A stretch of 14,439 nt of DNA from Nitrososphaerales archaeon TH526. Lineage in GTDB: Archaea > Thermoproteota > Nitrososphaeria > Nitrososphaerales > Nitrososphaeraceae. Of this stretch, positions 1-7,050 are shown piece by piece. The stretch is from positions 1 through 14,439 of the forward strand of contig JAATVR010000199.1 in assembly GCA_014523665.1 (NCBI GenBank), written 5' to 3'. Position 1 is the first letter of the stretch; each line of letters starts with the position of its first letter. The notes beneath the pieces are model-generated. The model was not told the origin of the DNA. It ran no database searches and worked only from the letters and a program-made list of their open reading frames with translations. The position numbers and the translations under genes are program-made.

Positions 1-444
1 ATCGATAGTATCGAGGTAAATAGTGAGAACACAATTCATTCTGTCTGTGCTATAGGCAAACAAAAAAGATGAGACGGTTAGAAAAGCCTTAAAAAAATGT
101 CAATGATAACTATTGATCGAGTTTCTTAATAATATACGTTGGATTAAACATAATTCGACCGAAGTCCAAGCAGTGATGGATACAGGTCTAAAAGAGAGTA
201 ATAGCAAGGTACCAGTCTTTGGTCAGTTTAATCAGTACAACCACCATCTGAATAGTACAACAAGAAAAGATAAGCTGCATATGAATTGGAGTGAACTCCG
301 GTCTATTCGCCGCCGTACTATAGGTTTGAAGCCACCCAAAATTCAGAATATCGTATGAGGAGGTCAAAGTCGCAGGCAGTAGGCCAGGAGTAAGGTCGAT
401 ACACCGTGACCTGTCCAGCAACTTACTTTACAATAGGATTTATT

Positions 445-468
445 ATTTCATGTTCATAAACATGAAAT
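445..468. repeat. Perfect 10-bp inverted repeat with 4-nt loop
   Basis: The arms ATTTCATGTT (445-454) and AACATGAAAT (459-468) are exact reverse complements separated by CATA. As RNA this would be a stable short hairpin; as DNA it could be a dimeric regulator site. It is not within or next to a confident gene, so its role is unknown. Confidence 0.5.
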
Positions 469-714
469 GCACACTCGGCTTTTCCTAATAGTCGGAATAT
501 TATGATGTGCCATGTTGAAGCAAGCTGAAGACCAGGAATCTCATTGAACAATGAACAGTATTTGGACCTGGCGTGCAACCTGCCTGTTTTATGATGGGAG
601 TAAACTAGTTAAGGTGATGTCACATTTGTTGTTGATTCTTCAGCAGCGGGATGTAAAGTAGCATACTAAGATAAACTAGATAGCGTATAATTCGAATTAA
701 ACCAGACTCACATT

Positions 715-734
715 AGCGGCAGGCGCTTTTTTTT
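715..734 (+). terminator. Terminator-like hairpin with T8 tract
   Basis: AGCG (715-718) can pair with CGCT (724-727) around the loop GCAGG, followed directly by a run of eight T (727-734). This resembles an intrinsic terminator on the plus strand; archaeal RNA polymerase often terminates at T tracts alone. No confident plus-strand gene precedes it, so it is either chance or marks the end of an unannotated transcript. Confidence 0.35.
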
Positions 735-1281
735 GAAGTCACTACAATGATACATAGTATTATACAAAAATGGTTCAAAATCAAATGAGATGTCGTATCG
801 GTATATGGTTGATATGAAGCACCCACCTAAAACGTGCACCTGAAACATTAACAGCCGGAATTATGAGGAGTATCGCTCAACTTTTTCTAATTTAACGTAA
901 TAATATGATAATATGGAAAGATAGGGCGATCCACATTACCCTTGTTATTGGTTAAGGTTCAAAATATCATTTGTGACTTGATAATACATTGTTTGCATTA
1001 TCAAAAAAACACATCTTCTGGAAATACAAGGGTTTAATGAACCGAATTCTAAATTAAAGTAGAAAGATCTTGTATGTCTTATTTTTGACAATATAGAAAA
1101 AATAGTTTAAAACAGCATATGTAGAAAATTTTGTTTTGTGATTTTTAAACAAGATAAACAAGCGATAAAATATTGTAATGAATATCCCCACGATCTCTTT
1201 TTGAATTGTCTGTTGCTTTTATGCCTTGCAATAATCGGCAAATAATTACTCTCAGGTATACTAATAATGGATCCCGCAAGA

Positions 1282-2622
1282 CTATTTTACAATTCTATAT
1301 ATACGTCCATCGGAATAGGTTAAGATGTAAAGGTAGCCATCTGGCCCGGTCTCGACGTCGGTGATTCTACCGCTAAATCCCTTGGCAAAAAGTGTAGGAG
1401 ATAGATCATCTTGAGGATCAGCGATTGAATCGGATAGATCGGTGTGACCTGACGTAGGGGGATCAATTCTAACTCCAGATCTGTTGTCGTTTATTCTGAA
1501 GAAATACAGATCGCCAGCGTTAATGTCCCCTATGAAAACATTGTTTGAGAATTTATCACCAAGCTTAGTTGAATTATAGAACTCTAGATCTGTAACACCA
1601 ATAGGTTTAAACCAACTAAATTTTGGATCAGAATAATAAGAATTATTTAGCATTACTAGGTCATTTTCACTGAAGTTTTTGTTCCTAGATAGAGGTCCCA
1701 TAATCTTAGACCAGCCGCTATTAAATCCGGGTTTCACTAAGTTAGTTTCATCAAATTTATCTTCTCCATTCTCCGTATCCCAAAGGCTTCCAGTGATAGG
1801 ATCAAATGATATGCCAAAGCTATTCCTGATCCCGTAGGCATAATAATAATCCAAATTGGAATTATAGGCAGAATCATTCTGGCCCTGGTTTTTGAATGGA
1901 TTATTTGATGACGGACTTCCATCCAAAGGATTAATGCGTATTATGACTGATGTATTATTTGGAGTCGCGTGACTGTCCGGTACATGATTTTGTAGTATAG
2001 TGGAAGGGCTAGTGAGATCGCCTATCACTACATATAGCTGTCCGTCTGGACCAATCTTTATCTTGCCACCATTATGGTATGGACCAGGTTCGCCAGGTAA
2101 ATCTAACAGAAGTACTGGATTAAAAAGATCTGTACCGTTCCAATTGTATCTATAAACTCTGTTCCTGACACTGTCTTTTTCGCTATTTTGGTTTGTTTGC
2201 TCTGTAAAGTAAATAAAGACATAGTTGTCAATTTTTGTTTGTCCAGTATCCCTCTCAAGTATATCGATTCCAAGTAGGCCACGTTCCGCTTTAGGGTCAA
2301 CTCCAACACTTAAGGCAGGATTTTTCTCAAGCGTTCCATTATTTACTACTCGAACCATTCCAGTATCCTTTTCCAGGACCAGGATAGTATCATCATCAAC
2401 AAATGTCATACTGGTAGGTTGGGCTAAGCCGTTGGTAAAGGGTTCAATTCTTAAGTCATTATCATCGCTTTGATAAATAAAAGGACCCTGAGACGATGAA
2501 TAGTAAGATTGGATCAAAGAGGGTAAATAATTAATAGTCAATATAGAAATAGGAATTATTATAATTATGACAATGATGACCAAGAGTCGGGTCACTCTAA
2601 TATTTTTAAGAATATTGAACAA
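1282..2622 (-). CDS. Membrane-anchored PQQ-dependent sugar dehydrogenase (GSDH family)
   Basis: This is a 446-residue glucose/sorbosone dehydrogenase-type beta-propeller. Such enzymes oxidise aldose sugars outside the cytoplasm using pyrroloquinoline quinone. Residues 13-31 form a very hydrophobic segment rich in Ile, read as an uncleaved signal anchor, leaving the propeller outside. Family signatures are visible in order: ERGLLGI (113-119), HNGG then GPDGQLYVVIGD (183-202, with the putative catalytic base His183), YGIRNSFG (263-270, carrying the conserved Arg), WDTENGED (281-288), NLVKPGFNSGW (294-304) and GRITDVETGPDGYLYIL (418-434). The start is a TTG one codon after an in-frame stop; a TATA-like box 32 nt upstream fits a nearly leaderless transcript. 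A GTG at codon 10 is the alternative start. Length is close to the family norm. The family call is secure; the substrate and true use of PQQ are not. Confidence 0.93.
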   Translation of the reverse strand: MFNILKNIRVTRLLVIIVIIIIIPISILTINYLPSLIQSYYSSSQGPFIYQSDDNDLRIEPFTNGLAQPTSMTFVDDDTILVLEKDTGMVRVVNNGTLEKNPALSVGVDPKAERGLLGIDILERDTGQTKIDNYVFIYFTEQTNQNSEKDSVRNRVYRYNWNGTDLFNPVLLLDLPGEPGPYHNGGKIKIGPDGQLYVVIGDLTSPSTILQNHVPDSHATPNNTSVIIRINPLDGSPSSNNPFKNQGQNDSAYNSNLDYYYAYGIRNSFGISFDPITGSLWDTENGEDKFDETNLVKPGFNSGWSKIMGPLSRNKNFSENDLVMLNNSYYSDPKFSWFKPIGVTDLEFYNSTKLGDKFSNNVFIGDINAGDLYFFRINDNRSGVRIDPPTSGHTDLSDSIADPQDDLSPTLFAKGFSGRITDVETGPDGYLYILTYSDGRIYRIVK

Positions 2623-3721
2623 AGTTCAGCTTCGATTTAGGACGGTGTCTAATTTAAGAATTTACAAAGCGATATTTCTTGCTCACAGTTTCCAAACAAA
2701 GAGATTATTTTCATTTAGACCTCCTTAATGGATCAGGTACGAAAAATGCTGTAGTTTAAACGGTATCAACTAACATAAGTGGCATCGGAATATTGTGCCT
2801 TCATCTATCATAAAATATTCGTTAATTTCATTCTGTTCTGTTAATGCTCAACCATCCTCATTATGCCATTCAGAAAAGGGAATGCAGCATTCTTGAATCA
2901 GACATCTACTGCTACCTTTATGATCACCATTGATCGATTAAGATATTCAATACATCGTATCCACCACATATACTCTCCTTAACCACAACAAATATACCCT
3001 TTTAATCGTGAATTCGTCAGGGTTAGACAAGTACAGGCGATTATTATCTTATTCTCCTATTTGTCGAAGCGTTTAGAGAATTTGATGAAAACCCGTCATA
3101 GATGGATATTTAGAATGGGTTCCTCCACTTTGACACTTTCTCCCTCGAATTTTTCGGATATAAATGATTCAAAAAAAAGACAAGGGCTGTTTTTATCGTG
3201 GTTCCACATCGGCATATTTCGTGTAAGGACATGAGTTTACATCATTTATAGATGGAACTATGTTCAATCTGGCCTGTTGCCTCGTCATTGTTGTTGTAGA
3301 ATTAGCATCAGCCGCCCTTAATCGCTGCTAAGATGGTATTATGGTATCATAATTAACGATCCAAATATATTGAATCATATGGATCGGTCCTTAAACAGGA
3401 CCTAGATAAAATGGGTCGCAGAATAGAAATTATTGTTTTCTGATTTAGGTTATGCAATAGCAAACTTCTTGGTTCGATCAGCGACTTTCATACGGGTGTC
3501 CTTGTTGCCCAAAGAAAATGAATTCAGATAGATTATACAGTGTTTGACAACGCTCGACTTTGCAGACTCGTGTTATTCGTGACCGGTGGTGATAATATGG
3601 CCTAGCTCGCCGCAACAGCGCTATGAAATTAAGAAGATAATTGCGGGTATCTTCCACATAAAAATGATGTTAGATAGTTAAACATGATGCAACATCCAAT
3701 GGGCGTGATCGTATTCAATAT
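2623..3721. other. Intergenic region, no convincing gene
   Basis: About 1.1 kb between two minus-strand genes with no ORF of 60 codons. A minus-strand frame of about 44 codons (roughly 3200-3335) has a protein-like composition (it includes MTRQQARLNIVPSIND) but no recognisable family and could be a gene remnant. A 6-bp hairpin GGTCCT/AGGACC lies at 3386-3402. Apart from the dehydrogenase TATA box at its left edge, nothing else is supportable. Confidence 0.6.
2650..2658 (-). promoter_or_regulatory. TATA box for the PQQ sugar dehydrogenase
   Basis: CTTAAATTA read on the minus strand is centred about 32 nt before the TTG start at 2622, the spacing expected for an archaeal TBP site giving a leader of only a few nucleotides. 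It is AT-rich DNA, so a chance match is possible. Confidence 0.4.
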
Positions 3722-3958
3722 TCATACAATTTGATCAGCCATTAATGTGTGAGTGAAGGAGATTTCCCTAATCTTTACCATGTCCTTCCCGATGACTTCT
3801 CTTAATAAATCCAAATCGCTTCCAGATAGCTTCACGACTATGTCATAGACGCCTGTGACTCGATTCACCTCTTCTACGCATGGTAGTTTAGATATTTGTT
3901 CCATGGCCTTATCTTCAAAGCCGATTTCACACGTGACCAACACATATGCTACTGGCAT
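3722..3958 (-). CDS. Stand-alone Lrp/AsnC ligand-binding (RAM) domain protein
   Basis: This 78-residue protein consists only of the effector-binding, oligomerising domain of Lrp/AsnC (FFRP) regulators and lacks the helix-turn-helix. The beta-alpha-beta-beta-alpha-beta pattern is visible: strand AYVLVTCEIG, helix EDKAMEQISKLP, strands around VEEVNRVTGVYDIVVKL with the typical G-x-YD turn, helix DLDLLREVIGKDMV, and the last strand REISFTHTLMA. Such free domains bind amino acids or other small effectors and may modulate full-length Lrp proteins or enzymes. The frame extends upstream to 4048, but I chose the internal ATG. It begins the conserved domain, has GGTGAGG about 5 nt before it (a match to the archaeal anti-Shine-Dalgarno), and a TATA box falls inside the longer version. 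No paired regulator is adjacent. Confidence 0.9.
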   Translation of the reverse strand: MPVAYVLVTCEIGFEDKAMEQISKLPCVEEVNRVTGVYDIVVKLSGSDLDLLREVIGKDMVKIREISFTHTLMADQIV

Positions 3959-4023
3959 AGTATCCTCACCAAGTGTATATGATAAATCATTCTCAGGGCT
4001 GTCTAGGTGATTATATGGTGAAA

Positions 4024-4036
4024 CCTTATATAAAAG
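4024..4036 (-). promoter_or_regulatory. TATA box for the Lrp/AsnC-domain gene
   Basis: The minus strand reads CTTTTATATAAGG, a strong archaeal TATA element centred near 4030. Transcription would start near 4003 and give a leader of about 45 nt carrying the GGTGAGG ribosome binding site. This is the main argument against translation from 4048. A second TATA-like stretch lies near 4055-4064. Confidence 0.6.
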
Positions 4037-4224
4037 TCTGCGACCCAAAAAAAAGTTTTATATGGTATTGAATCAGTAACAAAAAAGTTAGGGTTTCTAA
4101 TGCTGTGTTTCGGTAATAAATATTTACAAACTGTCTCTTCGGTCTGAAATCAACATATTTTCGGTGATCCCTTTTCCGCAATGTTGGTAGTTAAATGAGA
4201 TATTAAACATATTACTTTAGATAC

Positions 4225-4250
4225 CTAAGATAAATATATAGCTATCTTAG
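4225..4250. repeat. 8-bp inverted repeat
   Basis: CTAAGATA (4225-4232) and TATCTTAG (4243-4250) are perfect reverse complements around a 10-nt AT-rich spacer. It could be a hairpin or an operator. It overlaps the 5' arm of the larger pairing at 4248-4328, so the two folds would compete. Confidence 0.45.
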
Positions 4251-4328
4251 TTAACATTCGTATGGTGGAGTCTTTTACCTAATTGGTAGGTAGAGACGCT
4301 TAGCGCAAAACTAGGTCTTAACTAACCA
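4248..4328 (+). other. Possible structured RNA, tRNA-like in size
   Basis: The ends TTAGTTAA (4248-4255) and TTAACTAA (4318-4325) are reverse complements, and the second is followed by CCA. Inside lies a hairpin made of GTCT/AGAC outside and TACCT/AGGTA around AATTGGT, which resembles a tRNA D arm. The total span of about 81 nt is tRNA-like. However, I find no T-arm TTCRA motif and no convincing anticodon stem, so this is not called as a tRNA. A degenerate tRNA, another small RNA or chance are all possible. Confidence 0.2.
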
Positions 4329-4562
4329 TTTTGAAAAAGTACGTGCATTTATGGACACCTAAGTCGCTTTCATGTCGATCAAATAGTTTTTAGGATCATG
4401 AAGTAAAATACGGGTAACATTGCATTGTAAGAACCCACGTCATAATGTCCCAACCAACAGATACACCTCATTCACGTTTAGACAGCAAGTTTCGAATTAG
4501 TATTGAAATTTAGATAATCCTTTCTAATGATTTCTTTGATATTGCGATATTCTTGGCAGGAT

Positions 4563-4805
4563 CTAATGTGCTTTAAGAGCTTTAGCTGAGTCCCTAGGTT
4601 GTACAGCTCGATTCGCAGGCAAAACGCGATTCTTCTCCTCTCTATTTACCACATTAATAAAGTCATCCAGAGCTTCATCAAGATCTGCAGATTCTTTAAT
4701 ATTGTCAACAAGTGTCTTTAATGCGTCATCTACACTTTGTTGAATTAATTGAGATATTGTCCTATGAGAGAAATCGAACCTATCTTCCGATGCATTTCGA
4801 TAATT
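4563..4805 (-). pseudogene. Coding-like fragment without a start codon
   Basis: An open frame of 80 codons runs from the TAA at 4806-4808 to the TAG at 4563-4565, with no ATG, GTG or TTG until its last third. The predicted peptide looks like real protein: an amphipathic helical stretch (LIQQSVDDALKTLVDNIKE, then DLDEALDDFINVVNREEKN) and a basic tail (RVLPANRAVQPRDSAKALKAH). I do not recognise the family. The most likely reading is the C-terminal remnant of a gene whose 5' part was lost or frameshifted; a non-canonical start is the alternative. The intact upstream part was not found in the other minus-strand frames just beyond. It lies 80 bp from the TGTCA repeat array, and one extra repeat pair falls inside the fragment at 4702-4716. 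Confidence 0.45.
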
Positions 4806-4885
4806 TTATTATCCACCCTCGAATAAGGAGACTAATTGACATTACTTGATATTGAACATTTTACTTGTCTTGACTGACAATAAAG

Positions 4886-4970
4886 TGTCAAAATGATTTC
4901 CCTAGGGGGAATTGTCAACATATGTCAGGATTGTCAATGCAGCTGTCAGAATGATTGTCAACTAGTGTCA
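4886..4970 (+). repeat. Helically phased TGTCA direct-repeat array
   Basis: Seven exact TGTCA copies on the plus strand start at 4886, 4913, 4923, 4932, 4944, 4956 and 4966. The last six are 9-12 bp apart, averaging 10.6 bp, so they face the same side of the helix. They alternate between TTGTCAA (4912, 4931, 4955) and NTGTCAR (4922, 4943, 4965), giving three dimeric units of about 21 bp. Inverted copies (TGACA) occur at 4837 and 4875, and a near-identical dimer, 14 of 15 bases the same as 4955-4969, lies at 4702-4716. A CCCTAGGG palindrome (4900-4907) sits between the first and second copies. This looks like a cooperative binding site for a DNA-binding protein; which protein, and for what purpose, is unknown. 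Confidence 0.8.
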
Positions 4971-5385
4971 ATATAGCATCTCTGTGTTCGTCATCCATAG
5001 GTAAGTGCCATAATGGGCTATATCGTTCATACTTGCTATCGTCTGACACTCCGTTCCACTTGGTAAAATATCTGCTTCAGGCATATTTTCCATGCCTTAA
5101 CCTGACAGATCATTATAGAACGTTTTTGATCGTTCAACGTTTTTTTCTCCAAATGTACTATCACTAACATCTTCATTCGCCAGCTATTGTCATGAAAGTA
5201 GAAAGCGCCAGGCAGTGAGTTCATCCTAGCCAACACGATGATGTCAGAACATGGGTTAAGGCAGTCCACCTACTCGTTGTAGAATTGTCTCATAGTTTCA
5301 TTATTTCTAAAGCTTGTTCTAACTTCCTCAAAGCGTTTGTGATCCGGAGGAAATTAATAACACTTATTGTATCAGACGTTCTTGG
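4971..5385. other. Intergenic region
   Basis: Between the repeat array and the small exported-protein gene. A 77-codon minus-strand frame (5036-5269) and a 70-codon plus-strand frame (4955-5167) overlap each other, are Cys- or Met-rich without recognisable motifs, and are not called as genes. A short direct repeat ACGTTTTT occurs twice near 5119-5145. The promoter at 5348-5360 closes the region. Confidence 0.5.
5348..5360 (+). promoter_or_regulatory. BRE/TATA promoter of the small exported protein
   Basis: GGAGGAAATTAATAA contains a purine-rich BRE-like part followed by the TATA-like AAATTAATAA centred near 5356, 30 nt before the ATG at 5386. This spacing suggests a nearly leaderless transcript. 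Confidence 0.5.
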
Positions 5386-5598
5386 ATGACATTGATAAAG
5401 ATAATTCTCGCGTTAGTTATACTAACTGTCGTCATTAGTTACTTAAGTTCGAATGTGGTTCTCGCAAGCACTATCCGAGTTACACAACAGCAAGCGGAAT
5501 TGATAGAATGGTGCACTAAGGAGATGGTGAGAGTAACTGATGCTAGTATGGTTCAAGCTCTGAACGTTTGTGCAGAGTATTATTTGAAGGTAGAATAA
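5386..5598 (+). CDS. Small exported protein with two cysteines
   Basis: This predicted 70-residue protein is not one I recognise. Residues 5-20 are a clear hydrophobic segment after an N-terminal Lys, and VVLA at 24-27 is a plausible signal peptidase site; it may instead remain as a membrane anchor. The mature part would be only about 43 residues, mildly acidic and probably helical, with Cys43 and Cys62 that could form a disulphide or bind a metal or haem outside the cytoplasm. No CxxCH motif is present. The start is supported by a BRE/TATA element 30 nt upstream. It stands alone: the TGTCA array lies about 415 bp upstream, and the next confident gene, the broken CBS gene downstream, is on the other strand. 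Coding status rests on the signal peptide and the promoter. Confidence 0.6.
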   Translation: MTLIKIILALVILTVVISYLSSNVVLASTIRVTQQQAELIEWCTKEMVRVTDASMVQALNVCAEYYLKVE

Positions 5599-6053
5599 TA
5601 AGTAATCTTGCCGCTAAATGTTTGTTGTTTGCAAGGACGCGATATCTAAGGAAGATCATAGCCTGATTATTGAAGAAGAATGGTGAGGTAAACCACAACA
5701 CGTTGAGAAAAAAACAGTGGAATTTCAAAATGGGTGCAACTATGCAGCATAAGAGCATGATCATACATTTAACAGAATATCGCACCGCCTTGAGTTTTCG
5801 TCCCAATAATACATTGGAATTTTGCTTACGCCTCGTTCAGCCATCCACAAGTAGAATTGTGCAAATCCTGTTGTGGCTATAGAAAGTAAGTAGTTTCAAC
5901 TTGCGTATGCCTTGAGGTGGCTTGGCCCCCCTATGACAACTCGTCCGAGGAAATCGTCTAATCCGCTTTCTGCTATTGAGTACAGTTACCTCTCTAGATC
6001 GTTTGTTTATATTTTCATTGGCCACTAGCAGTCATGAAGGTAATCATCATCAA
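5599..6053. other. Intergenic region with possible gene remnants
   Basis: About 450 nt without a supportable intact gene. A 70-codon plus frame (5670-5882, TTG start) and a 62-codon minus frame (5837-6025) overlap. A slightly GC-richer patch near 5905-5970 contains a protein-like minus-strand frame that would join the 6025 frame after a frameshift (see findings). Confidence 0.45.
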
Positions 6054-6523
6054 TTAAAATGCTAATGTCATAAAGTCCTGTTCAACCAGAATCTTTTTTA
6101 GAATATCCATAGTTGATTTAAGTATATCTTTTGCAGTAACAATTCCTACTAGCTTCCCTTTGCTATCTAGTACGGGAAGTCTCCTGATATTATTCTGTTG
6201 AATCAAATCTGCAGCTTCTTTTAATGAGGAACTCGTAGTCGTCGTCAATAATGGTTTGCTCATTACTTCAGATATTGGCATCGTTGGAGAAAATGTTGAT
6301 GCGAATCCTACTATTCTGGCAATATCTCTGTAACGATACCTGTAGGAACACTTTCACTCTCATCTTCGTCGGTGCTCTTGAGAATTATTATACTTCCGAT
6401 ATTGTTCTGATACATCAATTTGGATGCCTCTTGCAAGGGTTGGTTTTCGGACACAGTTATAACTCGTTTGGTCATAAGATTTGTTATATCTATATTTTTC
6501 ACTTTTTCCGCTATGTCAATCAT
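6054..6523 (-). pseudogene. Two-CBS-domain protein gene, frameshifted
   Basis: CBS pairs bind adenosine nucleotides (AMP, ATP, SAM) and act as energy sensors. The N-terminal half starts at ATG 6523 and reads through CBS1 (NLMTKRVITVSENQPLQEAS, then GIVTE), but runs into a stop at 6311-6313. A shift at 6324-6328 restores the normal continuation DIARIVGFASTFSPTMPISE, followed by a complete CBS2 (VMSKPLLTTTTSSSLKEAAD, NNIRRLPVLDSKGKLVGIVT) ending at 6054. The family usually has GIVTERDI here; the Arg codon and one more base are missing from a GA-repeat, so slippage by 4 nt is the simplest explanation. Either the gene is broken, or this is a sequencing error, or translation shifts frame. Both halves otherwise look unspoiled, which suggests a recent event or an error. 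Confidence 0.85.
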
Positions 6524-6552
6524 TGGGATGGTATCTTAGTTTAACCACGCAA

Positions 6553-6564
6553 CCTCTTAAAAGG
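6553..6564 (-). promoter_or_regulatory. Possible TATA box of the frameshifted CBS gene
   Basis: CCTTTTAAGAGG on the minus strand lies about 35 nt before the ATG at 6523, giving a predicted leader of under 10 nt. Confidence 0.35.
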
Positions 6565-7050
6565 ATTAACTATGGGTCAAAATGATGATTGAGATTGATG
6601 ATATTTGAGTAGTGCATGAATTACAAGCGTTGTGACAACATGTCTATTCGAATTCACTTTCTCAAATCTATTCAACCGGGCTAGATATCAATAACAGCAA
6701 GTTAATAAATACACAGGAGATCTGATGCATCCTGGGACGGCATGACTCATATCCCGGTCCTGGTCCCCGAAACTAAGTTGGAAAAACTTTCGTGCTTAAC
6801 AAAAAATGTCTCTTCCTTCAGTCAGCGATGATATACAGTTTAAATCAGTTTAAGATTAATGTAAAAAAATGCGAAAACCTTCCTAGGCATGATAGCTATA
6901 GCCTGACTTATTATGGGTATTGTATTAATACGTCTCTTTAAATTATAGAGGATCGTTCATTTATCGTAACATGAATTTTCTGATTCGATACACAAGCAGT
7001 CATCTATTAATTGTAAATTGGATACATACAGGGATCATTTCTTCGTAGTT

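Larger units (their letters stand above)
1..1281. other. Gene-poor region, no convincing gene
   Basis: About 1.3 kb without an ORF I can support. Open frames of up to about 80 codons exist at 113-358 (plus, TTG start) and 188-421 (minus). They lie opposite each other and show no recognisable motif. A 36-codon plus-strand frame at 551-661 is also unsupported. Two structural signals stand out and are listed separately: a 10-bp hairpin at 445-468 and a terminator-like hairpin with a T tract at 715-734. The first bases contain a small palindrome (2-14). I see no tRNA or rRNA here. Confidence 0.6.
3959..4562. other. Intergenic region with possible structured element
   Basis: About 600 nt upstream of the Lrp-domain gene. 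Apart from that gene's promoter it holds no supportable ORF. It contains an 8-bp inverted repeat at 4225-4250 and a nested set of pairings at 4248-4328, described separately. Confidence 0.55.

Noticed and set aside
113..421. Overlapping 81-codon plus-strand and 77-codon minus-strand frames
   Set aside because: They lie antisense to each other, one starts with TTG, and neither has a recognisable motif, promoter or typical composition.
3465..3490. GGTTCGATC as a tRNA T arm
   Set aside because: The flanking bases do not form a T stem and no acceptor or anticodon arm is nearby.
4886..4970. TGTCA array as a CRISPR array
   Set aside because: Repeat units of 5-7 bp at 10-bp spacing are far too short for CRISPR repeats, and no cas gene is present.
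5036..5269. 77-codon minus-strand frame
   Set aside because: Rich in Met, Cys and Lys with no domain, and overlaps an equally weak plus-strand frame; chance is likely in AT-rich DNA.
5670..5882. 70-codon plus-strand TTG frame
   Set aside because: Considered as a transposase remnant, but no DDE or other transposase motif could be seen.
5905..5970. GC-rich patch as a hammerhead-like ribozyme
   Set aside because: GAAA-like and GTC elements are present, but the CUGAUGA core and the required stems are absent.
6576..6612. Tandem TGATGA motifs as a box C/D sRNA
   Set aside because: C-box-like cores are present, but no CTGA D box is found within the expected distance.
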